DNA from: JAFGVL01 sp963662245
GTDB lineage: Bacteria > Bacteroidota > Bacteroidia > Bacteroidales > Paludibacteraceae
DNA length: 64,000 bases
NCBI GenBank assembly: GCA_963662245.2
Contig: CAXXVQ010000009.1
Location: 1 to 64,000 of the forward strand
Reading direction: 5' to 3'
This document shows positions 16,019 to 24,674 of the stretch, one piece after another. Numbering within the stretch: the first letter of the stretch is position 1; the number at the start of each line of letters is the position of its first letter. The position numbers were made by a program, and so were the translations under genes. Below the pieces are notes generated by a model. The model saw nothing but the letters and a program-made list of their open reading frames with translations, made no database searches and was not told the DNA's origin.

Positions 16019-16972
16019 ATGTCAAGCTATAAACCTCCACATAGTATCAGTTCGCGCATGGTAAATTTGGTTGCACAAATTACCGAGAAGCTTTCCCTTT
16101 TAAATTCTACTATAGATAGAGATTTGCGTTTACGCCGAATCAATCGCATACAAACTATTCACGGATCATTGGCTATTGAAGGTAATATGCTTAGCCCCGA
16201 ACAAATCACAGCAATATTAGACAATAAGCCTGTAATAGGATCCATGCGTGAAATTCAAGAAGTACGCAATGCGATTTGTGCTTATGATAAATTCCAAGAC
16301 TGGAATCCGTTCTCAATTGACGATATGTTAAATGCACACAAAGTTATCACTACGGGTTTAATTGACGAATGTGGAAAACTTCGCAGCAAAAGTGTAGGCG
16401 TAATATCAGGAACTGATGTAATTCATGTAGCTCCACCGGCAGAAAGAGTACCATACCTTATCTCTGATTTACTTGGCTGGTTAAAACAAACGGATGAACA
16501 TCCGCTTATTGCCGGAGCTGTTTTCCATTACGAATTTGAATACATACATCCTTTTGCAGATGGTAATGGGCGTATCGGCAGACTTTGGCAAACGCTTTTT
16601 TTAAGTAAATGGGATGTCCGCTTTGCACACTTACCTGTGGAGAATCTCATTTATCAAAAACAACAGGCATACTATGATGCAATAAATAAAAGTACTCAGC
16701 TAACAAATTGTAGTCCATTTATTGAGTTTATTTTAGATGCGATCCTTGAAGCAATAAATGAGAACATTACCCAAGAAACTACCCAAGAAACTACCCAAGA
16801 AAAAGTACTGAATTCAATCAAGCAAAATTCAAGAATTACCCGAAATCAAATTGCCTCAGAAATAAACTGTTCCCCAGATTTAGTAAAATACCATCTTCAT
16901 CAACTTACTAAAAAAGGCTTCATCAAACATGTAGGCTCTACTAAAGCCGGAGAATGGGTCGTTTTGAAATAA
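16019..16972 (+). CDS. Fic-domain AMP-transferase with C-terminal winged helix
   Basis: 317 residues. The Fic motif HPFADGNGRIGR is intact (about 180-191), so it should transfer AMP or another nucleotide to a protein side chain. The N-terminal inhibitory motif SLAIEGN (S/TxxxEG/N) near residue 52 marks a class II, self-inhibited Fic. After an Gln-Glu-Thr linker (QETTQETTQE) comes a winged helix, ITRNQIASEINCSPDLVKYH. The target is unknown; no antitoxin gene is next to it. It is flanked by direct repeats. Confidence 0.92.
   Translation: MSSYKPPHSISSRMVNLVAQITEKLSLLNSTIDRDLRLRRINRIQTIHGSLAIEGNMLSPEQITAILDNKPVIGSMREIQEVRNAICAYDKFQDWNPFSIDDMLNAHKVITTGLIDECGKLRSKSVGVISGTDVIHVAPPAERVPYLISDLLGWLKQTDEHPLIAGAVFHYEFEYIHPFADGNGRIGRLWQTLFLSKWDVRFAHLPVENLIYQKQQAYYDAINKSTQLTNCSPFIEFILDAILEAINENITQETTQETTQEKVLNSIKQNSRITRNQIASEINCSPDLVKYHLHQLTKKGFIKHVGSTKAGEWVVLK
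16769..16802 (+). repeat. 12-bp tandem repeat in the fic linker
   Basis: ACCCAAGAAACT occurs at 16769 and 16781, then ten bases of a third copy. The period is a multiple of three, so copy change would alter linker length without breaking frame. Confidence 0.9.
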
Positions 16973-17027
16973 TATTTATCCTAGCAAATTTGTTCAGCTT
17001 TTTTATTTCTGTGTAACCCCTATGGGG

Positions 17028-17275
17028 CAGTCATGGTCGGAAGAAAATATTTGCTTATAAATTACAAGCAGTTTAATAGCACGGTACGCTGCACCTAAAG
17101 AGATATCAAATATAAACCTTCTACCAATAGCATGGTGCGCTGCACCTTTAGCTGCATAGCAGCGTTTTATGGGTAGAAATCATTTTAGAACAAGAAATAT
17201 GGTGCAGCGCACCGTACTATTAAAAAAAGCTTCCTTTCGCTTTATTATTTCCATAAAATCTTCCGACCACGACTG
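17028..17275. repeat. 248-bp imperfect inverted repeat
   Basis: The ends CAGTCATGGTCGGAAGA (17028-17044) and its near-complement (17259-17275) differ at one base. Further in, both arms hold TTTAATAGnACGGTnCGCTGC. The centre has another palindromic unit with CATGGTGCGCTGCACC. It lies in the 529-bp gap 16973-17501, which carries no convincing gene. Confidence 0.8.
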
Positions 17276-17310
17276 GGTGCGCTGCACCTTTTTGCTTTCA
17301 TTATATTTTT

Positions 17311-17429
17311 TGCTACCAATAGCTCGCTGCTCTGCAGCTATTGTTCTGAGTTTAGGTGCGTAGCACCGTTCTCTTTGTAGCTACAGATTATGCAATAAAT
17401 TAAATAAGGTGCAGAGCACCGTCCTATAG
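17311..17429 (+). repeat. Palindrome-rich repeat downstream of fic (copy 2)
   Basis: Begins TGCTACCAATAGCTCGCTGC and ends GGTGCAGAGCACCGTCCTAT. It shares the blocks ACCGTTCTCTTTGTAGC and AGATTATGCAAT with copy 1 at 15767-15935. Confidence 0.85.
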
Positions 17430-17444
17430 AAAATAATTTTGCAT

Positions 17445-17483
17445 AAAAAAAGAGCAGCTCAAAACTTGAGATACTCTTTTTTT
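17445..17483 (-). terminator. Terminator of the arg operon
   Basis: AAAAAAAGAG pairs with CTCTTTTTTT, with an inner CTCAA/TTGAG stem. Confidence 0.8.
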
Positions 17484-17501
17484 ATATAGTAATCTTAAGA
17501 A

Positions 17502-18701
17502 TTACTTATTATTTCTTTTTTGAACATTGTGGTAAATCTTCATTTGATTACCTAGGATTTTTGTAAAGCCTTTAACATCATCAGCAGTCCAAGCTTTATT
17601 TACTTCACCATACTCGCCAAAATCAGTCTTCATTAAGTCAAATGGACTATCAACCCCAACTAAAGTATAAGCTTTAGGACGAAGGCTTAAAATCACCTTT
17701 CCTGTCACATTGCCTTGTGAGCTTTCAAGGAATGATTCAATGTCACGCATAACCGGCTCAAGATATTGTGCTTCGTGTAAAAACATTCCGTACCAGTTAC
17801 CTAATTGGTCTTTCCAGTATTGTTGCCATTTGGTCAAAGTATGCTTCTCAAGCATCTTGTGTGCATTGATAATCAACAAAGCACCAGCAGCTTCAAAACC
17901 TACACGACCTTTGATCCCTATAATGGTATCACCGATATGCATATCACGACCAATACCAAATGCGCCACCAATAGCCTCAACTGCATTAATAGCAGCAATC
18001 TTATCTGTGTATTTTGTACCGTTAACAGCTACAATCTCGCCTTTATCAAATTCAAGAGTAAGCGTTTCCTCTGCTTGTTTTGTTACTTGAGATGGGTAAG
18101 CTGCTTCTGGTAATGTTTGATCTGATTTAAGAGTTTCTTTACCACCAATTGAGGTTCCCCACAATCCTTTGTTAATAGAGTACTCCATTTTCACAAAATC
18201 AGCTTCGTAACCGTGATCTTTTAGATAGTTTATCTCGTATTCGCGAGTAAGAACCATATCACGAGTTGGCGTTAAAATCTTAATCTCAGGAGCTAAAATT
18301 TCAAATGTAAGGTCAAAACGAACTTGATCGTTACCTGCACCCGTTGAACCATGAGCAACATAATCAGCACCAATCTGTTTTGCATATTCAATAATGGCAA
18401 TAGCTTGGAAAATACGCTCTGAACTTACTGAAATTGGATAAGTACCATTACGCAACACATTTCCGTACACCATGTACTTGATGCTTTTTTCATAATATTC
18501 TTGTGTAACATCTAGCGCAGCATGAGAAGCACTACCTAATCTATAAGCTCTTTCCTCTATAGTTTTTAGTTCTTCTTTACTAAACCCTCCGGTATTAGCG
18601 ATGGCAGTATGCACTTCATACCCTTTTTCTTTAGCAAGATACATGGCACAAAAAGATGTGTCCAAGCCTCCACTAAATGCTAACAATACTTTTTCTTTCA
18701 T
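17502..18701 (-). CDS. argG: Argininosuccinate synthase
   Basis: 399 residues. Condenses citrulline and aspartate with ATP, the penultimate step of arginine synthesis; cytosolic. PP-loop AFSGGLDTSFC near the N-terminus and the HGSTGAGNDQVRFD region are diagnostic. Last gene of argR-GNAT-argG. In related Bacteroidota argC usually follows; here repeats and fic follow instead. Confidence 0.97.
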   Translation of the reverse strand: MKEKVLLAFSGGLDTSFCAMYLAKEKGYEVHTAIANTGGFSKEELKTIEERAYRLGSASHAALDVTQEYYEKSIKYMVYGNVLRNGTYPISVSSERIFQAIAIIEYAKQIGADYVAHGSTGAGNDQVRFDLTFEILAPEIKILTPTRDMVLTREYEINYLKDHGYEADFVKMEYSINKGLWGTSIGGKETLKSDQTLPEAAYPSQVTKQAEETLTLEFDKGEIVAVNGTKYTDKIAAINAVEAIGGAFGIGRDMHIGDTIIGIKGRVGFEAAGALLIINAHKMLEKHTLTKWQQYWKDQLGNWYGMFLHEAQYLEPVMRDIESFLESSQGNVTGKVILSLRPKAYTLVGVDSPFDLMKTDFGEYGEVNKAWTADDVKGFTKILGNQMKIYHNVQKRNNK

Positions 18702-18748
18702 ACAATTTCTCTTTGTTTACCCCCTGAGGGTTAATATTTTACAAATTA

Positions 18749-19399
18749 TTATTTTTCCTTTTTATGCTTAAGCGTAACCGCTGCAACAGGGATACTAAGA
18801 ATTTTTTGAAAAACTTCTTTCCATGTCGTATGGTGCTCTTCATTCTTTTTTTGATTTTCTTGTACAGCCGGATCAAAAAGCATACCTGTACACAAGCACA
18901 TTTTATTATTATTGCGCTGCAAAATATCAAAGTTCACACAAGCTTCACAACCTTTCCAGAACTCTTTATCATCAGTAAGTTCTGAGAAAGTAACCGGTTT
19001 ATAACCTAGCTCTGAGTTAATTTTCATCACAGCCAAACCTGTAGTTAATCCAAATATCTTTGCATCAGGATATTTTGTTCTAGATAGATCAAATGCTTTT
19101 TTCTTGATTAGCTTAGCCAAACCATGTCCTCTGAAGTGTTCCACAACGATAAGACCTGAGTTGGCAACAAATTTCTTGTCGCCCCAAGATTCGATATAGC
19201 AAAAACCACCAAATTCACCATTAACGAAAGCAATAATAGCCTTTCCTTCTTCCATTTTTTTGTGGATGTATTCAGGAGAACGCTTTGCAATACCTGTACC
19301 ACGAGCTTTAGCAGCTTTTTCAATGGTTTCAAGAATAGTGTCAACGAAAGCAAAATGGCCTTCATTGGCAACAAAAATTTCAACTTTGTCTTTTTGCAT
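18749..19399 (-). CDS. GNAT acetyltransferase of the arginine cluster
   Basis: 216 residues. The acetyl-CoA site reads VVEHFRGHGLAKLIKKKAFD (about 105-124). Position between argR and argG suggests N-acetylglutamate synthesis, the first step of arginine synthesis, but it is not the long ArgA. The tail has a cysteine group, GCEACVNF then MCLCTGM, which could bind a metal. Cytosolic. Confidence 0.85.
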   Translation of the reverse strand: MQKDKVEIFVANEGHFAFVDTILETIEKAAKARGTGIAKRSPEYIHKKMEEGKAIIAFVNGEFGGFCYIESWGDKKFVANSGLIVVEHFRGHGLAKLIKKKAFDLSRTKYPDAKIFGLTTGLAVMKINSELGYKPVTFSELTDDKEFWKGCEACVNFDILQRNNNKMCLCTGMLFDPAVQENQKKNEEHHTTWKEVFQKILSIPVAAVTLKHKKEK

Positions 19400-19413
19400 T
19401 AATGTAATAATAA

Positions 19414-19893
19414 TTATCCCTTAATAGAGGGAATGATAGAGGATAAAACTTTAATCACTTTTTCTCGAGAAACACCTTCTCGCATTATTAATAAAATGGT
19501 ATCATCACCTGCAATTGTCCCAATAAACTCAGGATTCTCACTCGTATCAATATCTGAAGCAATACCTGCAGCATATCCCGGTTTTGTTTTTATTACAGCC
19601 ATGTTGCCTGAAAACTCAATCGAGACGAAACCCTTTTCAGCAAAAACCGTGTCAACCAGCTCTGTAGTACGCTTTGGAATACTATCTATTTCAATTGGTA
19701 AAATATACTTATACTCGCCTGTTTCTGTCGCTTGCTTTAGCACCTTCATGCTCTTCAAATCTCTTGAGAGTGTTGCTTGCGTTAACGAGAACCCTTTTTC
19801 ATTAAGCACCTGCAACAAATCCTCCTGACTCCCAACAGAGCTGGTGCTGATAATCTCCCGAATCTTTTGGTGTCTTATTCTTCTGTTTTTCAT
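19414..19893 (-). CDS. argR: Arginine repressor
   Basis: 159 residues. N-terminal winged helix (RIRHQKIREIIS through TQATLSRDLKSM) binds ARG boxes; the C-terminal domain with GTIAGDDTILLIMR binds arginine and forms the hexamer. It probably represses its own operon, since two ARG-box-like sites and a leader hairpin lie upstream. Confidence 0.96.
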   Translation of the reverse strand: MKNRRIRHQKIREIISTSSVGSQEDLLQVLNEKGFSLTQATLSRDLKSMKVLKQATETGEYKYILPIEIDSIPKRTTELVDTVFAEKGFVSIEFSGNMAVIKTKPGYAAGIASDIDTSENPEFIGTIAGDDTILLIMREGVSREKVIKVLSSIIPSIKG

Positions 19894-19911
19894 GCCTTAA
19901 TGATTTAAGGG

Positions 19912-19945
19912 AAAACAAGCTTTCCGATAAAAGAAAGCTTGTTTT
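19912..19945 (-). promoter_or_regulatory. 13-bp hairpin in the argR leader
   Basis: AAAACAAGCTTTC (19912-19924) and GAAAGCTTGTTTT (19933-19945) are perfect complements with an 8-base loop. It is 19 bp before the argR start. Possible attenuator, or a terminator read from either side. Confidence 0.65.
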
Positions 19946-19951
19946 AACTTT

Positions 19952-19987
19952 TGTATAAATATTCTAAATATTTTGCAAATTTATTCA
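19952..19987 (-). promoter_or_regulatory. Arg operon promoter with paired ARG-box-like sites
   Basis: TGTATAAATATTCT (19952-19965) and TGCAAATTTATTCA (19974-19987) each match TGAATwwwwATTCA at 12 of 14 positions. Their centres are 22 bp apart, near the classic 21 bp. The minus-strand -7 box TAAATTTG (19976-19983) lies inside the second site. Confidence 0.5.
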
Positions 19988-20103
19988 TTAATACAATACA
20001 AAATACATTTTTAGCAAAATTTTTAATGAAAATGAACTTTTTATACAAAAATCAGATAATAAGAACAATAAGAATAAAAAGGGCTCCCTCACAACTATAG
20101 AGC

Positions 20104-20142
20104 AAAAAAAAGTTGCCCTTCATAAATGAAAGGCAACTTTAT
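20104..20142 (-). terminator. Terminator of efp
   Basis: AAAGTTGCC with CTTTCAT pairs back to AGGCAACTTT; T run on the minus strand. Confidence 0.85.
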
Positions 20143-20162
20143 ATGTGGAATAAAGATTATTC

Positions 20163-20729
20163 TTATTCTTTTACACGCTCAACATACGAACCATCGCGAG
20201 TATCAATTTTCACTTTCTCACCTTCAGTCATAAACAATGGCACACGCACTTCAGCTCCAGTTTCTAATGTAGCAGGCTTCAAGGTATTTGTAGCAGTATC
20301 TCCTTTAAGACCTGGCTCAGTATAAGTAATTTGTAATACTACATGAGTTGGCATATCTGCATAAAGCACAGTTTCTGATTCAGCATGAACTACTACTTCA
20401 AGGATATCTCCTTCTTTCATGAAAGCAACACCATTAATCAAATCTTTTTTGATGATGATTTGCTCAAAATCTTCAGTATTCATGAAGTTATAACCCATAT
20501 CGTCTTCAAATAAGTATTGGTAAGGACGACGCTCAATACGAACTTCCTCAATTTTTACTCCGGCATTGAAAGTTTTGTCAATCACACGACCAGTTACAAC
20601 ATTTTTCAATTTAGTACGCACAAAAGCAGCACCTTTTCCTGGTTTTACATGTAAGAATTCTACAATGAAATAAAATTGACCATCGATGTCAAGACACATT
20701 CCATTTTTAATATCTGCAGTAGTTGCCAT
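20163..20729 (-). CDS. efp: Elongation factor P
   Basis: 188 residues, normal length. Binds stalled ribosomes and speeds proline-proline bond formation. Three beta domains; the tip loop HVKPGKGAAF puts the usual modification lysine at K32. The C-terminal signature DTRDGSYVERV is present. No epmA-type modification gene is here. It has its own minus-strand promoter (TATTTTTG at 20777-20784). Confidence 0.97.
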   Translation of the reverse strand: MATTADIKNGMCLDIDGQFYFIVEFLHVKPGKGAAFVRTKLKNVVTGRVIDKTFNAGVKIEEVRIERRPYQYLFEDDMGYNFMNTEDFEQIIIKKDLINGVAFMKEGDILEVVVHAESETVLYADMPTHVVLQITYTEPGLKGDTATNTLKPATLETGAEVRVPLFMTEGEKVKIDTRDGSYVERVKE

Positions 20730-20864
20730 AGGTTTTTTATAATTTTTATTGATAATTTTTATCCGTTTAAGGACTGCAAAAATAATCTAAATCATTCACA
20801 TACAAAACATATTTGTACATTCAGCACAGTTTTTACAATTTTAATACATCCTTATTATCTCCTA

Positions 20865-20895
20865 TTTGGGCTTTCAGGTACATTATGTATTTTTG
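20865..20895 (+). promoter_or_regulatory. Promoter of tsaE
   Basis: TTTG (20865-20868), 19 bp, TATTTTTG (20888-20895). It supports the start at 20921 and rules out the upstream frame extension from 20813. Confidence 0.7.
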
Positions 20896-20920
20896 CCTTC
20901 AAGAAAAACAATCTTTCCCT

Positions 20921-21337
20921 ATGCAATTAATTATTGACTCACTTGAAAGCATCAGAAGCACTGCTCGTCAGTTTATTGACAATATTGGAGAGCATCGCGT
21001 TTTTGCGTTTTACGGCCCCATGGGAACCGGAAAAACAACCTTCATCAAAGCCGTTTGTGAAGAACTGGGTGTGACTGATGTAATTAACAGTCCAACCTTT
21101 GCCATTGTCAATGAATACCTAGGGGCTAAAAAAGAGCAAATCTTCCACTTCGACTTTTACCGCATTGAAACTGAAGAAGAAGCATATGACTTTGGTTACG
21201 AGGACTATTTCTACAGCGATGCATATTGCTTTATTGAGTGGCCGGAAAAAATTGCCGGTTTGCTACCCGAAAATTGCGTTTCAGTGGAAATCAGTGAAAA
21301 TGAAGATGGAACAAGAATCGTAGATTTGAATTTCTAA
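20921..21337 (+). CDS. tsaE: tRNA threonylcarbamoyladenosine synthesis ATPase TsaE
   Basis: 138 residues from the ATG after the promoter. P-loop GPMGTGKTT at 32-40, NSPTFAIVNEY, and the C-terminal FIEWPEK motif are typical. ATPase partner of TsaD and TsaB in making t6A at position 37 of ANN-decoding tRNAs. MscS follows 33 bp later. Confidence 0.95.
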   Translation: MQLIIDSLESIRSTARQFIDNIGEHRVFAFYGPMGTGKTTFIKAVCEELGVTDVINSPTFAIVNEYLGAKKEQIFHFDFYRIETEEEAYDFGYEDYFYSDAYCFIEWPEKIAGLLPENCVSVEISENEDGTRIVDLNF

Positions 21338-21370
21338 TCCCAAATAATAAACAATTAATACAATACGAAT

Positions 21371-22435
21371 ATGTTTTCAGGTGAATTTTTTCAACAAAGC
21401 TTCTATGGTGACACATTGGAAGATTGGATACTATCAGCACTAATTATTTTAGGCTCTGTCATTATAGGAAGATTACTGTATCTTTTTAGTTCAAAGGTTC
21501 TTAAAAAGCTAACTCAAAAAACAAAATCAAATATTGATGATATCATTATTGATATGTTAGAAGAACCGGTAGTTGCAGCTATTATTCTTGCCGGTTTTTG
21601 GTTTGGAATAGAACGATTACACTTGAGTGATAAAGTTGATGGTGTGATTGATACTATTTATAAAGTTCTAATAGTACTAAACATCGCATGGTTTGTGGCT
21701 CGCTTTGTGAAATCATTAATTGAAGAATACCTAATTCCAATTTCAGAACGAGAAGACAATAAACTTGACGAACATATCATTTCCCTAATCCAAAAACTTT
21801 TAACCACAGTAATTTGGGTACTAGGTATCATCATGGCCTTAAACAATGCAGGGGTTGATGTTGGAGCATTACTTGCCGGTCTGGGTATTGGAGGTTTGGC
21901 ATTTGCCTTGGCGGCTCAGGATACTGTAAAAAATATCTTTGGGGGGTTCACCATCTTCACTGATAAACCTTTCCGCATTGGCGAATTAGTTTCTGTGGAT
22001 GGTTTCACCGGAACGATAGAAGATATTGGCATGCGAAGCATTCGTTTACGCACATTAGCAGGCAGATTAATTACCATTCCTAACTACAAGATTGTTGACA
22101 GCAATGTTGAAAATATTACTCAGGAACCTGCTCGAAGAATCGAACTAAATCTGGGTCTGACTTATAGTACTAGCCATGAAAGAATGGAAGAAGCAATAGC
22201 TATCTTAAAAGATATGCCCAATAACATTAATTTGATAGATGAAAAAATTCTTGTTTTCTTTTCGGGTTATGGTGATTTCTCTCTAAACATTAAGTGCTTC
22301 TATTTTATCAAAAAAGAAAGTGATATTTTGGAAACACAATCAGTGGTTAACTTACATGTTTTAAAACAATACAACGCCAACGGACTAGACTTTGCCTTCC
22401 CTACACAAACGCTTTATGTGAATAAAGAGTCCTAA
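21371..22435 (+). CDS. Small-conductance mechanosensitive channel family protein
   Basis: 354 residues. Four N-terminal hydrophobic segments, then the pore helix LLAGLGIGGLAFALAAQDTV and the MscS beta domain (GGFTIFTDKPFRIGE). Inner membrane; opens on membrane tension to release solutes. It is the MscM/YnaI-like size class, with an extra helix set before the pore. Confidence 0.93.
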   Translation: MFSGEFFQQSFYGDTLEDWILSALIILGSVIIGRLLYLFSSKVLKKLTQKTKSNIDDIIIDMLEEPVVAAIILAGFWFGIERLHLSDKVDGVIDTIYKVLIVLNIAWFVARFVKSLIEEYLIPISEREDNKLDEHIISLIQKLLTTVIWVLGIIMALNNAGVDVGALLAGLGIGGLAFALAAQDTVKNIFGGFTIFTDKPFRIGELVSVDGFTGTIEDIGMRSIRLRTLAGRLITIPNYKIVDSNVENITQEPARRIELNLGLTYSTSHERMEEAIAILKDMPNNINLIDEKILVFFSGYGDFSLNIKCFYFIKKESDILETQSVVNLHVLKQYNANGLDFAFPTQTLYVNKES

Positions 22436-22512
22436 AATATGTCAATAGTTAGAAGGCTTAATCGAACTTTTGCTTGAGTCTTTTTTGTGTAATTTAGAAA
22501 ATAAGTTTATTT

Positions 22513-22648
22513 GGACTAAAGTCCACATATATTGTAATAAAAAAATCCGTCGGTTAAAACCGACGGCAATAAATGTTAGTGTTTTTCATTGCCGTTGACT
22601 TTAGTCAACGGAAGAAGACATAAGACTAAAACTTGGGTTTTAACCCAA
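22513..22648. repeat. Run of four perfect palindromes
   Basis: GGACTAAAGTCC (22513-22524), CCGTCGGTTAAAACCGACGG (22547-22566), CCGTTGACTTTAGTCAACGG (22592-22611) and TTGGGTTTTAACCCAA (22633-22648). They share GAC(T)AAA/TTTAGTC cores. Confidence 0.85.
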
Positions 22649-22663
22649 ATAATTAATTACAAG

Positions 22664-23278
22664 TTGGAAAAATCCATCGCCATATTATTTTTACTATTCC
22701 TATGTATTATTGGCACATTGGCACAACCTCTTCCGCCAAAAAATAATCGTGTGGTGGTGACAATAGGTTGGCCTACTAATAAAACCTATGATGCATTAAT
22801 TAAGGAATGGGCAAATGCTATTAATATCAAAGGAAGATATTATCATAACTTCAAAAACATCTTCTCTGTAGGAGGAGGTTTTGGTTATTCTAAATATGAG
22901 GCAGTGTGGAATGAAAATGTTTATTCCTCAAATAATCACACCTTAACTGAGCTAAATACTTTTGTCAGCACAGGGCTAAATATTAAACAAGACATTGTTT
23001 ATTTCCGCCCATATGTGAATCTCGGATTTACGATTCTGAATACAAATATTGAGATTATGGAAGAGACAAACGGAACACCATATCTTGGTTTTGGAATGGA
23101 TATGGATATTAGTTTTATTCCTGAAGTTCAATTAGGGGTAAATATGGGATACAACATCAACTTTAAATCATTGAACTTTGATACAACTGGACTAAATGTT
23201 GACCCAAATAAAATTAGATACAACGACAAAACTATTAATAGCTTACATGTTGAACTTAACCTTGCTTATTGCTTTTAA
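22664..23278 (+). CDS. Outer-membrane beta-barrel-like protein
   Basis: 204 residues from a TTG at 22664, giving a sound signal peptide (EKSIAILFLLFLCIIGTLAQ). The frame runs back to 22589 but only through palindromic repeats. Alternating aromatic and glycine strands (GGGFGYSKYEA, RPYVNLGFTILN) end in F, the usual barrel signal. No close family recognised; a small outer-membrane barrel is likely. Stop overlaps the convergent DUF4403 gene by 4 bp. Confidence 0.7.
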   Translation: MEKSIAILFLLFLCIIGTLAQPLPPKNNRVVVTIGWPTNKTYDALIKEWANAINIKGRYYHNFKNIFSVGGGFGYSKYEAVWNENVYSSNNHTLTELNTFVSTGLNIKQDIVYFRPYVNLGFTILNTNIEIMEETNGTPYLGFGMDMDISFIPEVQLGVNMGYNINFKSLNFDTTGLNVDPNKIRYNDKTINSLHVELNLAYCF

Positions 23279-24660
23279 AATAAATCATCAATTTGCAAAC
23301 GAAGCTGTCCTTTAATAACTCCTCCCACAATTATAGATTTATTTGTAATGGTAATCTTATCAAAAGATATTTTACTTAACCTCCCTCTCAAAGTAATTCC
23401 CTTAGCTAATTTATACTCCTTAAGAAAGTCATTTCCAGAAGTCAACATCGCATCAATTTCAGAACCCAATGGAATCTCTAACATTGGCTCTATTTTCTCT
23501 AAAAATTCTTTATGCAGTAACCAGTTAGCTGATTTTAATAAGGTATTGCGTGTTTTTAACTCAAAATCTAAGTCTTTGATCATTAACATACGCGAACTTT
23601 CATCATAATAAGGCTTGCCAATACAATAAAAAGTTCCATTTGCAGAACCTGACACTGCTACTTGCACCACAAGATTATCTCCCTGACCAAAAAAACTCAG
23701 ACTATCAATCATTACCCTTTTACCCGACTGAGAAAATTCCTGACCAACAACCATCATTCTAGCTATATGACCTAACTTTTTATAGCTTACTGCCACATTT
23801 GAATACACAGAAAAATCCGGTATGAGACAATTCACTAATTTATATTCAGGCAGTTTTGTTTTTGCTTGCGCTTCAGGTTTAAACGCCACGGTAGTCTCTA
23901 CATAACTATCAAATGAAAAGCCAATCTTCATTCGATTACCAGTACCCACAATCGGTGTCGAACAGAAAGCTACAGGTCTAATTTTTAGCCAAATATCATG
24001 ATCTTGCTCAATTTGTATTGGGTCTTGTAACTCTGCCCATGTTTTTTGCATAGTAGATTGCAGATCAAATTCTTCTGCTATAATTTTGTCAACTGTTTTT
24101 GCAATCTTTCCTTTTAATGAAAGTATAATAAGGTCAGCAACCATCGTAACCGGAACATTAACTCCGGCAGCCGTTATATATGGTTTTTTAGTCCATTGGT
24201 ACTTATCAATATTAGTTTTAGTAATAATTTTCCAACTTTTATCTACCCCAAAAACAATAGATGCTTCTACCTGCATCTCCCCATTTACCTCATAGTAATC
24301 TTCGGCTTTCAGTCCAAACAATTCCTTCTTGTAACCCGTTTTTACCCATAATTTTAAAGGCAATACGGTTTTTATAGTATTTCCAAATACTGAAAATTTA
24401 ATATCTGCTGTTTGAGTTACATTTACTTCTAGATTATCATCCTCAAAATTATTGTCCTCATATATTACTCCCTTCAAACTTTTGTTTAAACTTTTTTCCA
24501 ATGCAGGGATATCTATATCAACATTTAATGCAATAGATGAAAGCTTACTTTCTACTTTTGGAGCAATATAATTCTCATCCGGACGGACAGTGCTTAAGTT
24601 TGTTTTACAAGAGAATAGCAGCAATGCCATGCTGCTAAAAAGGATGATATTTGTTTTCAT
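23275..24660 (-). CDS. DUF4403 lipoprotein
   Basis: 461 residues; lipobox LLFSC puts lipidated C17. The body matches DUF4403, with repeated long beta structure such as GYKKELFGLKAEDYYEVNGE and a DFELKTRNTLLKSANWLLH stretch. The family is an envelope protein of unknown function. It stands just downstream of, and in the same direction as, the U32 gene (14 bp). Confidence 0.85.
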   Translation of the reverse strand: MKTNIILFSSMALLLFSCKTNLSTVRPDENYIAPKVESKLSSIALNVDIDIPALEKSLNKSLKGVIYEDNNFEDDNLEVNVTQTADIKFSVFGNTIKTVLPLKLWVKTGYKKELFGLKAEDYYEVNGEMQVEASIVFGVDKSWKIITKTNIDKYQWTKKPYITAAGVNVPVTMVADLIILSLKGKIAKTVDKIIAEEFDLQSTMQKTWAELQDPIQIEQDHDIWLKIRPVAFCSTPIVGTGNRMKIGFSFDSYVETTVAFKPEAQAKTKLPEYKLVNCLIPDFSVYSNVAVSYKKLGHIARMMVVGQEFSQSGKRVMIDSLSFFGQGDNLVVQVAVSGSANGTFYCIGKPYYDESSRMLMIKDLDFELKTRNTLLKSANWLLHKEFLEKIEPMLEIPLGSEIDAMLTSGNDFLKEYKLAKGITLRGRLSKISFDKITITNKSIIVGGVIKGQLRLQIDDLF

Positions 24661-24674
24661 TTTTTGAGGAAAGT

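Noticed and set aside
17169..17363. 64-codon frame after fic
   Set aside because: Lies within the nested inverted repeat and copy 2 repeat.
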